Below, in pieces: positions 12,253-24,936 of a stretch of 64,000 nucleotides of DNA. Position 1 is the first letter of the stretch. The number at the start of each line of letters is the position of its first letter. A program made the translations under genes and the position numbers. The notes beneath the pieces were generated by a model. It worked only from the letters and a program-made list of their open reading frames with translations, was not told the DNA's origin and did no database searches. Source of the DNA: Pelomyxa schiedti. Lineage: Eukaryota > Evosea > Pelobiontida > Pelomyxidae. The DNA lies in the NCBI GenBank assembly GCA_020536535.1, contig JAHLWZ010000427.1:18541-82540 (forward strand), read 5' to 3'.

Positions 12253-15200
12253 ATGAGCAAGACCAAGGACAAGGACAAGGACAAAAGTACGACACACACG
12301 TCGCCCTCCCATAATCCTAGTTTTCCCGTGCGTTGTTGCTCGTTGTGTCGCCTAACCCCCGTGTTGTTCCAAAACCCAGAAGCGAGCCAGGTCCCAGAGT
12401 CACCCGTCGTCGCTTCGCCCACGGAGAAACCCGACAAATCAGAGAAGAGATTCCTCCGAACAACGAAACGAGCCTCTACCAGCGTTCTTACCAGATCCGC
12501 CCAGTCCCAACCAGATTCCCAGCCCGCCGTCTCTTCGCCGACAACGACCACCACAACTTCCACTTCTACGCCGCCAACTTCAACCACAAGTAGCACCCCG
12601 AGCACTCCCGGAAATTCCAGCGAAAGTTCCCCTTCCGGCTCCGACCATTCCAGAACAAGCAGCTCGAATTCCGGCGGGGACCACGGCGACCCAGCCTCAG
12701 TAGATATAACACTGACTAAACAGCCCGTTCCTTCTACTTCGCCGACACTCGTGGAACCAACCAAGTCAGGATCTGCCACTAGTTCTACAACAGCAACAAC
12801 AACAACCGTGCCCTGCACGCCCGACACAAAAAACGCCGTGAAGAAGAAGCACTGGTGGTCCCGAGGAGGCTCCTCGAATGATCCTGGGACTCCGGGGCCT
12901 GAATCTACTACAACAATGGCACCTTCCACTCCCGCGCCTGGAACTCCGGGCCCCGACGCGACTTCGATGGGCCGGCGGCCGTCTATTCCGCCGCCGATTT
13001 CGGTCTCGGCGTCGAGCTCTGGCAGGGAATTGATGCCTTCAAAGGAGGAAGTTGAGAGTCTCTTTGACAAGTACGTTGTGCAGCTTGGCCTCCTTCCAAA
13101 GACAATGGACGTAAATATTTTGCCACTACAGATGAAATGGCAAATGGCAAGTCAAGCTCTAGGAAAAGCAGAGTACCTCAAAGTGATATCCTTCCTCATT
13201 TGTGGTTTGTTTCACTCTAAGAGAAAAAAAAAAAAAACCATCAGAACACTGGAGACTCTGTTTCTAGTTTTACTATAAAACTTGCTTCTGAGCCATCCCC
13301 TGATGTATTGCAACACTTGGCAATCCAGCTCAAAGGCAAACCTTTGGAATGGATTGCAGAGTATGCCAAAACAATTTCTTTTTTTCTATTAGTGATTGTG
13401 AGGACAGATTCATTGAAAAGAAAGGATTACCACTACTTGTTAACAGGCTTATAGCGTCACTCTCCTCAATGAAACCGTATTCATCCCTTTTCTCAGTAGC
13501 TCTAGTTACTAAAACTCTCCTTTCTGATAGAGTCTCTCCTGAACAAGCAGAATGTGATAAGTGGACAGTTTTATCATTGCGTGCTTTGATGAACAACAAG
13601 CATGGAATGAACGCCTTACTCAATAGCCAAGAAGCTGTGACAGCAATTACTTTCTGTTTGGCTGCGCCACATCTTCAGCCACAGGTGGAGGAGGTCCTAA
13701 AGATACTTATCAGCATTTGTGCAGTTGAAGATGGCAATGGATTGAAGTCCGCAACCAATACTATTATTGCTTTTTATTTTTGACTTGGAAAAATAGGTTT
13801 GTGTTGATGGCTATGACTGCTTTAAGAGACTTCTTGCATGAAAAGCTTCGCTTCCAGCATCTAGTGAACTCCATGGCCCGAGCAGATGATTTCGAAATGA
13901 AAGCGAAATACCTAGCTTTTATTAATGAGATTATAATGGAAACGCATGATGTTGACAATCGCGTGTCTCTTAGACGTGAATTCATTTCTGTAGGATTGCA
14001 GGCAGCAATTTCTGTACGGCGATACTTGACTACAAAAGAATTTTGACTTTTCTAGGCTTCCAGCCAGAAGGCCAAGGTCACTCCATTTCGAGAAGATTGT
14101 TCCAAATTCCTTACGCAAGTGGATGCTTTTAATGAGTGTAATGAGCTTGATGACCAAATTCTTCATCAGAGATTGTCAGCTCTATTTTGGGGTGTGGACC
14201 CAAGTGTGGACTTAACGTACTTCCAGCTTTTTTTCTTTGTTTTTTTTTTTTAAATTCGTCCTAGTGATAAGCAGGCGGTTTTCGAGGCACTATCCAAAAA
14301 TATGCATGGGTTCAGAATGGATAAATCATTACTCGAAATTCTTGTAAACATGTACCTTTTGACATTGGCCAAAGATTCCAAGTATGCAACCTCTTTCGTT
14401 ATTGTGGTAGTTTCACCTTTTATTGACAGCATTTACAAATTGTTCATGTGTGAACATGCAATAAGGGAAATTACTCAATCACAGACTCTTGCAAAAGAAG
14501 TTGATTACAGAGCAGGTTTTTTTTTCCTTTTCTATCTTGATTATCTTAATCCCCGAAAAGCCAACATTACAGCTGTTACTCTTGTTGCCCCACAGAATCG
14601 ACTACAGGAGTCTCTCGCATTGGCACACGCGTTGCAGGGCCAATTAACAACACTTCAGTCAGCGATATCAGTACCAACTTCGCCGGTTGCATCCTCCTCA
14701 CATGTTTCCCATTCAACACAACAGTCAGCCTCCGCTACTTCCAGTAGCCCCAACGCTGAAAGTAGTGATCCTGTCGCTCTACTGCATCTACTCTGTTCAA
14801 CAGTTTCTGCACTTGAAGCTGACCTAACCAAGCAAACTGTTCTTCAAGCTTCTCAATTTGATGTGTTTCTTCAGGAAATGGTTAAAATGTATCCACCCTC
14901 CACTTCTTTACCTCCCATTATACAAAAGGCCACAGTAGGTACAGAGGAACTTTATGTATTTTATCTAACTCTACAAAGGTGTTCCAGTTTCTGCCGCAGT
15001 CTCAACCCCAACTCCTCCAGATTCAACCAGCACGCCCACGAGCGCACCTCCGACCAATGACTCCGACTCCAGTACAACACCCACTACCTCTGACAGTAGT
15101 GCCACTACCTCTGCAGTGCAAGATAGTGAGGCACCTTCAGGTGGGCCTCCTCCACCACCGCCCCCTCCACCGCCCCCCGTGCGTCGAGGTGGCATTGTAG

Positions 15201-17403
15201 TAAAGGCAGGCCCAGAACCAACTCTCCCTCAAGAACCGGTGGAAGCAAGCCCAGCCCCCGAAGGTGGTGGTCCAGGTGGGCCACCACCGCCGCCACCCCC
15301 ACCCCCACCTCCACCTGGCCGGCGTGGAGCCAAACTAGCTGCTCCAGAAGAAGGTGGCGATTCCCAGGCTCCTGGGGAGGGACCTCCACCTCCCCCACCT
15401 CCACCTGGAGGCGGCCCTCCTCCTCCCCCGCCTCCTCCTGGAGCCAGAAGAGGGGCCCCAATGGCACCTGCGGTGCGTACTTCACTTAATCTAAACTCCC
15501 TCCCAAACACTCAAATAAATATGGTGGTGCTATTTCTTATAAAGTTCAGGGGCCACAACTGCCTCCTGCAATCAAAAATCTACCAAAGCCTGTCAATCCT
15601 TTGAAGGGAATACAGTGGACAAAAGTTCCGCCAAGATCACTTCAAAACACTGTAACATTTGCATTTATGATTTTCTGAAGACTTACTGCGTGCAGGTATT
15701 TGTTCAACTCAAGGATTTCGACCAAGTCAAACTTTCGTTTACTGATATTGAGCAAGAATTCGGTGCTAAACCGAAATCAGCAGCGTCGGCCCCAACAGAG
15801 GCTTCCACTAAGAAAGCCAATATCGTGGAACCCAAGTTGGCTCAGAATATTGGTTAAACATCTTACTTCTATATTCCATTATTTGGTTCACCTTCCTCCT
15901 AGCTATATCTCTCAAGGGTTTCAAAACTTGCAATCAAGATCAAATTATTGCTGGAATTAAGAATTTTGATCACACAATTTTCACAGACCCGACTCATGTT
16001 ACAAGTCTGTTGAAGTGTTTACCTTCCAAGGATGATGTACTTGCCCATTCAAAAAATTCTGGCCTAATTTTGCTTCAGATTGAGAATCTGAAGACCCACC
16101 TAACAACAGCCAGTCCTGACAGCCTTACCCCAGCCGATAAGTTTTGTGTCGATGTATGAATGGAAGACTACACATCTTAGCATACATTAAAGAATTGTAG
16201 GTTACCAAGATACCCAAAATTGAAGAACGACTGCGTACTATGGCTTTCAAATTGGATTTCCCCATCAAAGTAGCTGACATTGAACCTGTATGCTACCAGA
16301 TATTGACCGAGAAGACTCATCACTCCTTAGGCCCTTCGTTCAGTAGAACTGGCATGTACCCAAGTCCTTGAGAGTGCTAAGTTTAAGAAACTGCTATGCT
16401 TAATTCTTGTCTTGGGTAACTTCCTTAATTCGGGTACCCCTCGTGGTGCATGCCCTGCTTTCAAGCTGAGCACCTTGAATAAGGTAGACCGATGCAAAAG
16501 TAACATTTCCTTACATTCTCAGCTTCAAGACACAAAAAATGCTGATGGAAAAATGACCCTTTTGCATTATATGTGCCAACTGGTTTCAAACACACCTTCA
16601 TTAAATGACTTGCAAACTCTCAAGCAAGAGCTTTTCGAAACTATCAATGCGTCTTCAGGTCCATTTATCGATCAAACACCGAATTTAATTGAACTGTACT
16701 GCAGTTTCTGGCCAGACATTTGATGCCGATATTGCCGCTCTTGGAAAAGGCATCCGAGACGTGGAGAGTCTTGTTGCCGGCCTTGCAACGGAGCCAGCTG
16801 AAGAAGGATTTGTTAAAATATTGACGGTATGCTAATGAGGGGCAAATTCTTGTTTTTATCGGCTGACTTGTTTGTTCACTTTAGGATTTCATGAACTCTG
16901 CAAAAGAGACCGTGGAGCGGCTTCGCACTAGCCTCGAAAGGGCAAAGGAGTTGTACAATAAGGTTCTTGTATTCCTGGGAGAAGACACCGACAAACCAGC
17001 TCCTCCAGAGGAATTCTTTTCTCAGTTCAAAACTTTCTTGGCTTCGTATGAGGTATACAGTCTTTCAACACTAACTACCTTTGTTTTGGTTATTCTTGTA
17101 ACATCCAAAATTTTGTGCAGCAAGCATTCCTTGAAAACCACCAAGCACAAGAGAAGAAAGAGAAGGAAGAGCGTTTGAAGAAAGAGAAAGAGAAGCGCCT
17201 TGCACAGCGTAGTGCCGCTACCACTTCAAAACAGCCAGAAAATATGGTTGATAATACTGTAAACGATGTATTGTCTGGGGCCCAAATGACAAAGTTCCGG
17301 CAAAGGGCAGGTAATTTCCTTTCCCCATTACATTCTTGTTTGCCACTAACCAAAACAATCAGCACAACAAAGCCCAAGAGGCCACACCTCTCACAAGGAC
17401 TGA
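12253..17403 (+). CDS. Formin (GBD/FH3-FH1-FH2), diaphanous/DAAM type
   Basis: Formins nucleate and elongate unbranched actin filaments. After a low-complexity Ser/Thr/Pro N-terminus (12253-13000), the GBD/FH3 region begins with ESLFDKYVVQLGLLP and continues over many exons (about 13020-14450). Its armadillo signature is LRFQHLVNSMARADDFEMKA and VSLRREFISVGL. A coiled coil (about 14560-14980) precedes the FH1 polyproline blocks (15144-15450). The FH2 domain runs from about 15550 (LKGIQWTKVP) through GNFLNSGTPRGACPAFKL near 16420, the conserved post/lasso region, to VLVFLGEDTDKP and a basic KEKEERLKKEKEKRL tail. The gene ends at 17403 after a spliced last exon. All domains needed for an active Rho-regulated formin appear present. 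No basic DAD motif is obvious. In-frame introns are short, many about 45-60 bp. Confidence 0.93.
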
Positions 17404-17503
17404 GTGTATTTTAAATAAACCTTTGACTATGTGTATCTATCCTTTTCATTTTTTGGAAAACAGTAGAGTACAAGAAACGTCTTTTGTTTTTGTTTGTGTG
17501 TTT

Positions 17504-19161
17504 TCAAGAGAATTGCGAGTCGGTGGGGCTGTGTGGAATTTGAAGTACATCAAGGTCCTCATCCAGCTGACGCCGCACTCTATCCGGATCCTATTTTAAA
17601 AAACAATTAGAGATGGGTGTTTGGATGTGCAGCACTTTACTTTGGAGAAATAGTCTACAAGTTCATCGTCCAAAGCACGCCCAGTCATGTGTCTTGGTGC
17701 ATTGCCAGTTTCTTTGTGGTCATCTCTTGGATTCACCATTCTCCTTTGTGGGGCTTCTGAAGGAAGTGGCAGAAGGCCTCCTTTCTTACCGCGTTTTTGA
17801 TTGGATCGCCAGGAAGTAGAGGGTAGTGCTGAGTTGAGGCGTTGGGGTACAAGCTGCACAACAGGTTGTTGCTGGAGTTGTTGCTGGTTACGGTAAGCAA
17901 CTACAGCAGGTGTGTGGTTGGATGTCATCATTGGAAGCGCAACTGGAATAGGAACATTGAGTTGCACAGGAACGGTAACTGGTACTGTCTGCATGATGAC
18001 TTGTGAAGCACCAGTTGAGGTGGTATATGAAGACGATTGGAACGGCATGGGCAGGAGTGGGGAGTCAATAAGGATTTTGTTCTGTTATTGTGGCAGGTTG
18101 ATTGTTGGTAGGAGGTTGGTTAGATATTTATTAGGTATTGGAAAGGAGAAGGTGCAATCCATGATGAGGGTATTGCAATGTCAATGCAGTGGATGCAATG
18201 AATTGGAAAGTGTAGTTGTGCAGCATGAGAGACAAAGGTCAAGTCCATGAATGTCCCACTCAGGTGAGTGTTAGTGGAGTGATGCGAAATGTTCTGCATA
18301 TTATAACTTCAACGGGATGCTTTGCGGAACGCCACTTATCTGTGGCTAGAGAACGTGCAAACAGAAAAGGAAAGGCGAAACATTGGAGGGGGAAACTAAC
18401 CGTTGGTGGTTGAATCAATGGAGGAGTGGGCAAGAGTGCTTCTCCTCTATGTGAAGTTTGAGTACTGCGCCTAGAACGCACATTGGCGGGGGATGACAAT
18501 GGACGATCAAGGGCCAAGGTTGGGTTATAACTGCCTGATGAATGCGCACTGGTTCCACTCCTGCGGGAAGAACCTCTAACATGTGGTGGAGGAAGTGGCA
18601 ATGTAGGTTGATGCTGAAACGTCCTTGAGTGCTGGGGTAAAGCGGCATATGTCCTCTCAGGCGTCGGTACTTCGAGTAAATACGATGACGTAGGTGAGTC
18701 TCCGGGACTGTCTGTTGACTGGCGTCTGGCAGAGAAAATTGCAGCCTCTCTCCTAGAGCGGCTGTCACGCTGGAAGGTCTGTCTCGAGCTGCGATGCAGA
18801 CTTTCGAACCTTTCACTCAAGGTGGGTTGCTCAACTTCGTAGTCCTGCCTGGGGCGATGCTGTACAACTTCTGTCTGCCTGGTGTCTTGTTGTCTGTAAG
18901 ACCAAGAGGGGGGGTTGTAACGCGCTGAACTGGAAGGGTAATTTCTTCTGGCAGAGGAGCTGGGTGCAGTTTGACGCGGATGAGGCTTTTCTGTCTCCAC
19001 AAAACAAAGCAATTCCTCCCCGTCTTCGAAAATGTCCTCCTCTTTCTTGCCTTTACTCCACCAAAGAGAGGAGAAAAAAAGAGTCTGCGCAGCATACCTC
19101 CGATTTCACGACCGATAATAAAGCAAGGCTGTTTGGTTCGACGTGCGTCGCGGGACGACAT
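17504..19161 (-). CDS. Disordered Ser/Arg/Gln-rich protein, possibly an mRNA-export adaptor
   Basis: No certain family. The first exon encodes MSSRDARRTKQPCFIIGREIG. The middle exons are rich in Ser, Arg and Pro with many RR and SSR motifs (about 18990-18410) and then Gln, Val and Pro (about 18080-17800). The end reads GRALDDELVDYF and, after a short intron at about 17640-17592, DPDRVRRQLDEDLDVLQI. The repeated L-D-x-x-L pattern resembles the C-terminal FoP/ALYREF helices that bind the export helicase UAP56, but the match is short. The gene is convergent with the formin and divergent from importin beta. Its coding status rests on continuous reading frame and biased composition rather than on a domain. 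Confidence 0.62.
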
Positions 19162-19471
19162 CGCGCTATTCGCTTTGTTATTTTATTGTTTTTTTTTATC
19201 TTGGTTTTTTCCTTTCCGTTGCTCAGCAGGGGAATGAGATTGGGTTTGATTGGCAGGTGGTATTTATAGCGCCCAAGCAGATCTTGCTATCGCAATTGAA
19301 TGATGCAAAACCTGACGTTTAATAATAGAAATGAAGAGCTTGGTATTTTTTTTTTGTTGGTTTTTTCGCCGGCGTAGTAAACAACCTAAATAATAATTTA
19401 ATCACGCGATCGGTGGTGTACTCGTGTGCAGAAGGGGAAAGAAAAAAACCTAAGTCAACCACAACATCGCC

Positions 19472-22222
19472 ATGGCAGATCTTACATCGGTATTACTAGC
19501 GGCGCAGTCGGAGAACCAAGCGGTGAGAGTTGCCGCCGAACAGCAACTCAAACAGGCAGAACAACAAAACCTTCCTCAGTACTTGGTGGCTTTGGCACAG
19601 GAGTTGGGCTCCGATCACCCCGTGTTGTCCAGGAGACTCGCTGGCCTAAACATCAAGAACTTGTTTACCGGTAAAGACGAAGGTGTTGTCGCTGAACAGC
19701 AAGCACGCTGGGTGGCATTGGATGTAGCAATAAAGGGGCAGGTTTGTAATTCATTTATCTTCACCTTTTTTCCCCTCCCTTCCTTAATTGTTTTAAAGTC
19801 TTGCAGTTGATCTCTTTGCTGATGCCTCTTACAGGTTAAGACTATTATCATGCAAGTTCTGAGCAGCCCTGTTGCTGATGCCCGGCACAGCGCAGCACAA
19901 ATCATAAACTGCATAGCTCAAATCGAACTCCCACGCAAGGAATGGCCCGAGTTAATGCCAACTCTATGTCAAAATGCAACAACAACAAACGAATTTCTCC
20001 GTCAAGTATGTACTGCCATCGTTTGTGGTAAATTATGCTTACATTGCTAGTCTTCGTTGGAAGCAATTGGCTATATCTGCGAAGAAATCGACGACGAACT
20101 TCTTGCTGCAAGTTCAAACCAAATTCTCACGGCTGTTGTTTCTGCGGCTACTCCGGACCAAGCAAATATGGACATCAAGAGGATTGCTGTACAAGCACTT
20201 TTGAATTCTTTGAGTTTTGCCAAAGGTGCTTTTGAGAGGGAAGTTGAACGGACGTATTTGATGAGGGTGTTGCTTGAGGCTACTCGGGCACCAGACAACA
20301 AAGTGAAAGAATATGCCTTTCAGTGTTTGGTGAAGGTGGCCAGTTTGTACTACAGCAAGCTGGATGCTTACATACAGGGAATTTTCAATATGACTATCCT
20401 TGCTATTAAGAATGAGACTGAACAAGCCGTTGTGCTTCAAGCAATTGAGTTCTGGTCTACCTTAGCTGAAGTAGAGACCCAACTGGCAGCTCAAGCTGAG
20501 GAGGAAGGCAAAACTGGAGCGAATTCCCCGTGTAAAAATTATGTTCTCGGTGCTCTCCAGTATCTTATTGAAGCTCTCTGGACGACTTTGCTGAAACAGG
20601 AAGAAGACGAAGATGAAGACACGTGGAACATCAGCTGTGGCGGCGGCACATGCCTGGCTCTGATTTCCCTTTGCGTTCGCGATGCGATTGTACCAATAAT
20701 TATGCCAGTAATCAGCCAAAACATCCAAAATTCGGAATGGAGGGCTCGCGAAGCCGCTACACTTGCTTTTGGTTCAGTACTCGAGGGACCTGCAAGAGCA
20801 TCACTTCACACCTTTATTGTAGCTGCTTTACCTATCCTTATGAAACACATGGCAGATCCAAATGACATGGTAAAGGACACAACGGCTTGGGCCCTAGGCA
20901 GAATATTTCAGCATCATAAAGAAGAAGTAGGAGAGAACTTGCATAATGTTATCGCCACTCTGTTCACGGCCCTCGATACCAGTTCTTCTCTGGTTTCTGC
21001 TAATATTTGTTGGGCCGTACACATTATTGCTGAATCCTACGACAGCGGAGATAGTGCAACATCTCCCATGTCTCCCGTATTCCAGTATTGTGTACAAGGA
21101 CTCATCAAAGCAAGCCAAAGAAAGGACGCGGATGATGACAAATTGCGTTGCTCTGCCTACGCAGCCATTAATACACTTGTACACTGCTGTGCCAAAGATT
21201 GCATCACCTACGTATCGGCATTGGTTCCTGTTTGCGTGCAGAAAATTCAGACCACCCTCGCTGCCCCTCCAAAGGACTCCGATGAGAAGAGGGAGTTTGC
21301 AGAAACCCAAGCCCTTCTCACAGGTGTTCTCCAGGAGTGCACTACGAAATTAGGTAAAGGTTTGACGCCTCAAGTGGCTGATGCTTTGATGTTCCTCTAT
21401 TTGCAAATCCTGGGATCAACTAACTCCTCCGTCAACGAGGAAGCTCTGATGGCAGTTGGCTCTTTATGCAACGCTGTGGAAGGAGACTTTGTCAAGTATC
21501 TGGGACACTTCATGCCTCGTTTGTTAGTTGGGTTGCGCAACTCCGCAGAATATGAAGCGTGCTGTGTGGCCATAGGCGTGGTTGGGGACCTTTGCCGGGC
21601 ACTTGCTAACCACATGACTCCTTATGCCGCTGAAATTGTTAAGATTCTTCTCGATCATCTTCTCAACCCCGAGGTAGACAGGTCAATTAAACCCCCAATT
21701 TTCTCTACCTTCGGCGATTTGGCAATGTCTATTGCCGGGGACTTCTTGCCTTTCCTTCCAAGTGTCATACAGATGCTGCAACAAGCTAGTGTGGCGAAAT
21801 TGGAGGATTCTGAAGACGATGATCAGATTGACTATCTTAACCAACTTCGCGAGTCAATTTGTGAGGGCTACACTGGAATTCTTCAAGGTCTTAGGGCGTG
21901 TAACAGAGCCAATGATGTGATCTCCGCTGTTGAGCCTATGCTAAGCCTTGTTTCAGTAGTACTTGATGATCCAAACAAGACAGAGTCTCTTACTCGATGT
22001 GTGGTAGGACTTCTTGGGGACTTAGCCCATTCGGTATGCTGACTTTTCTTTGCCTTTTGTGCCTGAATACTAACTCTACCGTAGCTGGGACCCAACGTCA
22101 AGAGGTGGTTGGCAACCGCAGCCGTCATCAAGGTACTTGACGACGTTCGAGCCGCCGATTATTCCGAGACAACACAGAACATTGCCACATGGGCCAAAGA
22201 GTTGATCACACAGTTGATGTAG
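19472..22222 (+). CDS. KPNB1: Importin subunit beta-1 (karyopherin beta 1)
   Basis: Importin beta carries cargo, usually via importin alpha, through nuclear pores and is released by Ran-GTP. Exons 19472-19741, 19835-20005, 20051-22033 and 22085-22222 give 853 residues (human 876). HEAT repeats cover the whole protein. Family hallmarks include LAGLNIKNLF near the N-terminus and EFWSTLAEVE. The acidic loop that touches Ran and importin alpha (EEDEDEDTWN) is followed by REAATLAFGSVLEGP, DTTAWALGRIFQ and NICWAVHIIAESY. The tail reads NIATWAKELITQLM. The start is preceded by an A-rich stretch. Introns are 93, 45 and 51 bp. Confidence 0.97.
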
Positions 22223-22486
22223 ACACATCACACCCACTGCTCCCTCCGCTTCAACCGCCGCTTCCATTTCTAATCTGTCTCATCCCTCCGCAGCAACAGT
22301 CTCCTTCCTCTTTTCTTCCTTTTCTACCTCTATTACCTTCTCTCTTATTCTCTTCTCTTTTCTTTTCTCTTTCTACACCTTTTTTGAAAAAATTTGCCTT
22401 GGAAGCATTTCTTCACTGGGTTTTTCTTTATTCCATTTGTAGTGTTTTTTTGTATTGTACAGTAGACACACCAAATGTTTTTTGGG

Positions 22487-24689
22487 TTAGGAAGCCTTCC
22501 CTCTGTACCAACAGTATGCAAGTGTAACTGCTGTGGAGAGACAAGCAACCCCGAGTGAAACTGTTGCCCAGTTGGGGGCAGGCCACCATTGCGAGTGTGG
22601 GGGCTCATCCGGCCAATCACGGTGGTATGGGCACGTAGGTGAGGTAGCCGATGGTGTTCTGGGGTGTGTGCAGTAATGCCGAGAGTGAAGACATATGGGG
22701 CATACTAGGCCACTGGGAATGCTCCCTTCGGTGGTGTTTCTGGTGCAGGTTTTGGTGTGTGCAGTGTAGCTTGCTGTGTAGGAACAGTGGATGTTTGGTA
22801 ACCCGTTTGTAGAGTTGGTAGGAAAGATGCCGTTGCAGTGTGTGCAGTGGACAGGGCGCCCTGCACAGACAATATCGTGATCCTCTTTACAGCAAACTCT
22901 CACTGGGAGTCTACAAGAGGGACAGTCATACTTGTCACATCTGCAATTTTCAGGGGGGAACTTGTCCAAAAGAAAATCAGTATCTAGGCTCGGTTAATCC
23001 CACGGGTGTTACAAAAAGGGCCATACAATGAAAAGTGCACCTAGTCTCTCCTTCACACCAGTTATATATTTGCTCTGCAACTCTTTTACTGCAGATTGGA
23101 TTGTATGAAATCTCTTGATGGTTATTTGCACTTTCGAACAATTCCCGCAATAAAATGACAGGATCTCTGTTAGTGCTACGTGATATATATAAGAGTTACA
23201 GGAAAGAGAAAAATATTCGTACCAGCGAAGGATATGAGGAACGTAAAATCGCAAAACAGAGGCACAGAAAGACATCAAGTCTCGCTTTGCCTCGGGAGTC
23301 TGAGCAGAAAACCCAGGCCACCACTTTTCTTCATGTGTATCATCCTCTACGAATGCACGTAAATCACCAGTCTTGAGGGCACAATAGGTGAAGAAAAGAT
23401 ACTCTACTCCTGGTTGTGGGTCACTTCTCAACGTGGAGTGTGCATGAATCTTAATATGAATAAACGATGATGCAATTTTCAGCTTTTAACCTTCAAGTCT
23501 TCTTGCATTGACGCAAGGTCAAACATTTCTGCCATTTGCCAAGACTCGAGCAAAGTGCTCCAATTCGTAATAGTATACAGACTCTTACTGGAGGGTGTAT
23601 GAGAACATTGAAACCACTTGAAAAGGCTGTACTTCTGGGACCATTCCAGAAATCCAACAAATCCACCCAGGGGTACTTCCAACTGGATTGTCTCCATAGA
23701 CTTTGTTCCTTCTTGGGAGTCTCTCCCTTGTAGGGATCTGAAGTGAAACATTCCCTCGAAGAAAGGACAGCTATGAAAAGATCAGACAATCAAACAAAAT
23801 GTATGTGCAGAACTGTTTAATCAGGTGAGACTTTTTTCCATATATATTTTTGTCATCAATGGAGAAAATAACGTCGGAGTCAGCAGTCTTTACTAAAGGG
23901 TCGAACACACTTTCTGGAGGATTAACACAATACTTCTCAGTATTAACTTTTCCCCCAAGGGCATGCAAGAATAAGGTTGCCACGGGGTCATATGTTTCCT
24001 CTTGGTAGGCTGAATAAAACCAGTCGAGGAGGAGAAAAAAATTACCTAACCCTGCTTGCAGAGGTGTGCGGGAATCCGCATCTAGAGTGTTCAGGGAGTG
24101 GCCAAGATCATTGACAAGAAGGTCGATGCATGCAACTCTTCCCTGCAGCATTTACTGTTTCAGAGAGGAAAGATAGGAGGATGAAGAAACTTGCATGAAC
24201 AGCAGCCGCGTGTAAAGGGGTCATTCCACTAAGCGGCTCAAACGAGAGCTGGACTTTCAAAGCGGCTGCCCTTTCACACAAGAGTTTGACACACTCCATG
24301 CTGCCATTTTCCACTTGAAGAATGTAGTTTAGAACGTTTTCAAATGATCCACCAAACAATTACCTGCAACAAACAAAGGAGTCTTTCCATCCCTGTCAGG
24401 AGAATCAATCTCATTCGTATACTCCAGCATCGCCCGCAAGCACAAGAAAGCGTTCTTGTATCGAAATAGAAAGCAACCAGTAAGCTTTTAACGAAAGATA
24501 CTACTTCGTACATAGCAAAACATAACACACCGAGGAGCAGGCGTGATGCAAGAGCGTTTGACCGCACATGTCGACAGTCAAAGGTGTCACATAACCATTG
24601 CCCTCCAGCACTTCCAGGATCTCTGAGAGGCGATCCTGCCTCACGTACGAAAACACGTTCCCACATCCCGTCGACGGTGCAAACGACAT
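22487..24689 (-). CDS. Ankyrin-BTB-zinc-finger protein with C-terminal membrane anchor
   Basis: The N-terminus (from about 24689) starts MSFAPSTGCGNVFSYV. Ankyrin repeats follow over several exons: CGQTLLHHAC, DGKTPLFVA, GMTPLHAAA, DADSRTPLQA (about 24600-24060). A BTB/POZ domain begins SDVIFSIDDKNIYGKKSHLI (about 23890) and continues CPFFEGMFHF, VPLGGFVGFLEW and MAEMFDLASMQEDL (about 23770-23490). The last exons hold cysteine clusters CRCDKYDCPSCRLPVRVCC and HCTHCNGIF, a TRAF/RING-like zinc pattern. A single hydrophobic helix at the very end (ATVSLGVACLSTAVTLAYCW plus RGKAS) predicts a tail anchor. BTB proteins often serve as Cul3 substrate adaptors, so a membrane-anchored ubiquitin-ligase adaptor is a reasonable inference. 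Some intron borders are approximate. Confidence 0.72.
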
Positions 24690-24936
24690 TCCTTCTCTTT
24701 GTTTTTTTTTTAAATGAGTTAGTTCGGCACACCAAACTGTCAAAGCACAAAGTTGTTTGGCAGTAGTTCCCTACAGAACCTAACGAATTTGAAGCGGAAG
24801 ATGTTCCACTCAGTGGATAAAGATTGACCTTTCTGGGAAGGAAGCCCAAGACCAATTTACTTGAGCAGTGAACTGGAAGAACATCAAATAAAAAAAAAAT
24901 AACTCGAGCAGTTGTAGAGTGGGGGTGTTTGCGGAG
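24690..24936. promoter_or_regulatory. Divergent intergenic region (ankyrin-BTB / EF-hand genes)
   Basis: A 247 bp spacer between two outward start codons. It carries A/T runs at 24700-24715 and 24889-24899. No defined element is recognised. Reading frames opposite the EF-hand first exon are open but show no family resemblance. Confidence 0.4.

Noticed and set aside
12225-13070. 281-codon minus-strand frame opposite the formin N-terminus
   Set aside because: It mirrors Ser/Thr/Pro low-complexity sequence; the plus frame continues into the formin GBD.
15105-15510. Gly-rich minus-strand frames opposite the FH1 region
   Set aside because: Complement of the polyproline repeats, with no independent support.
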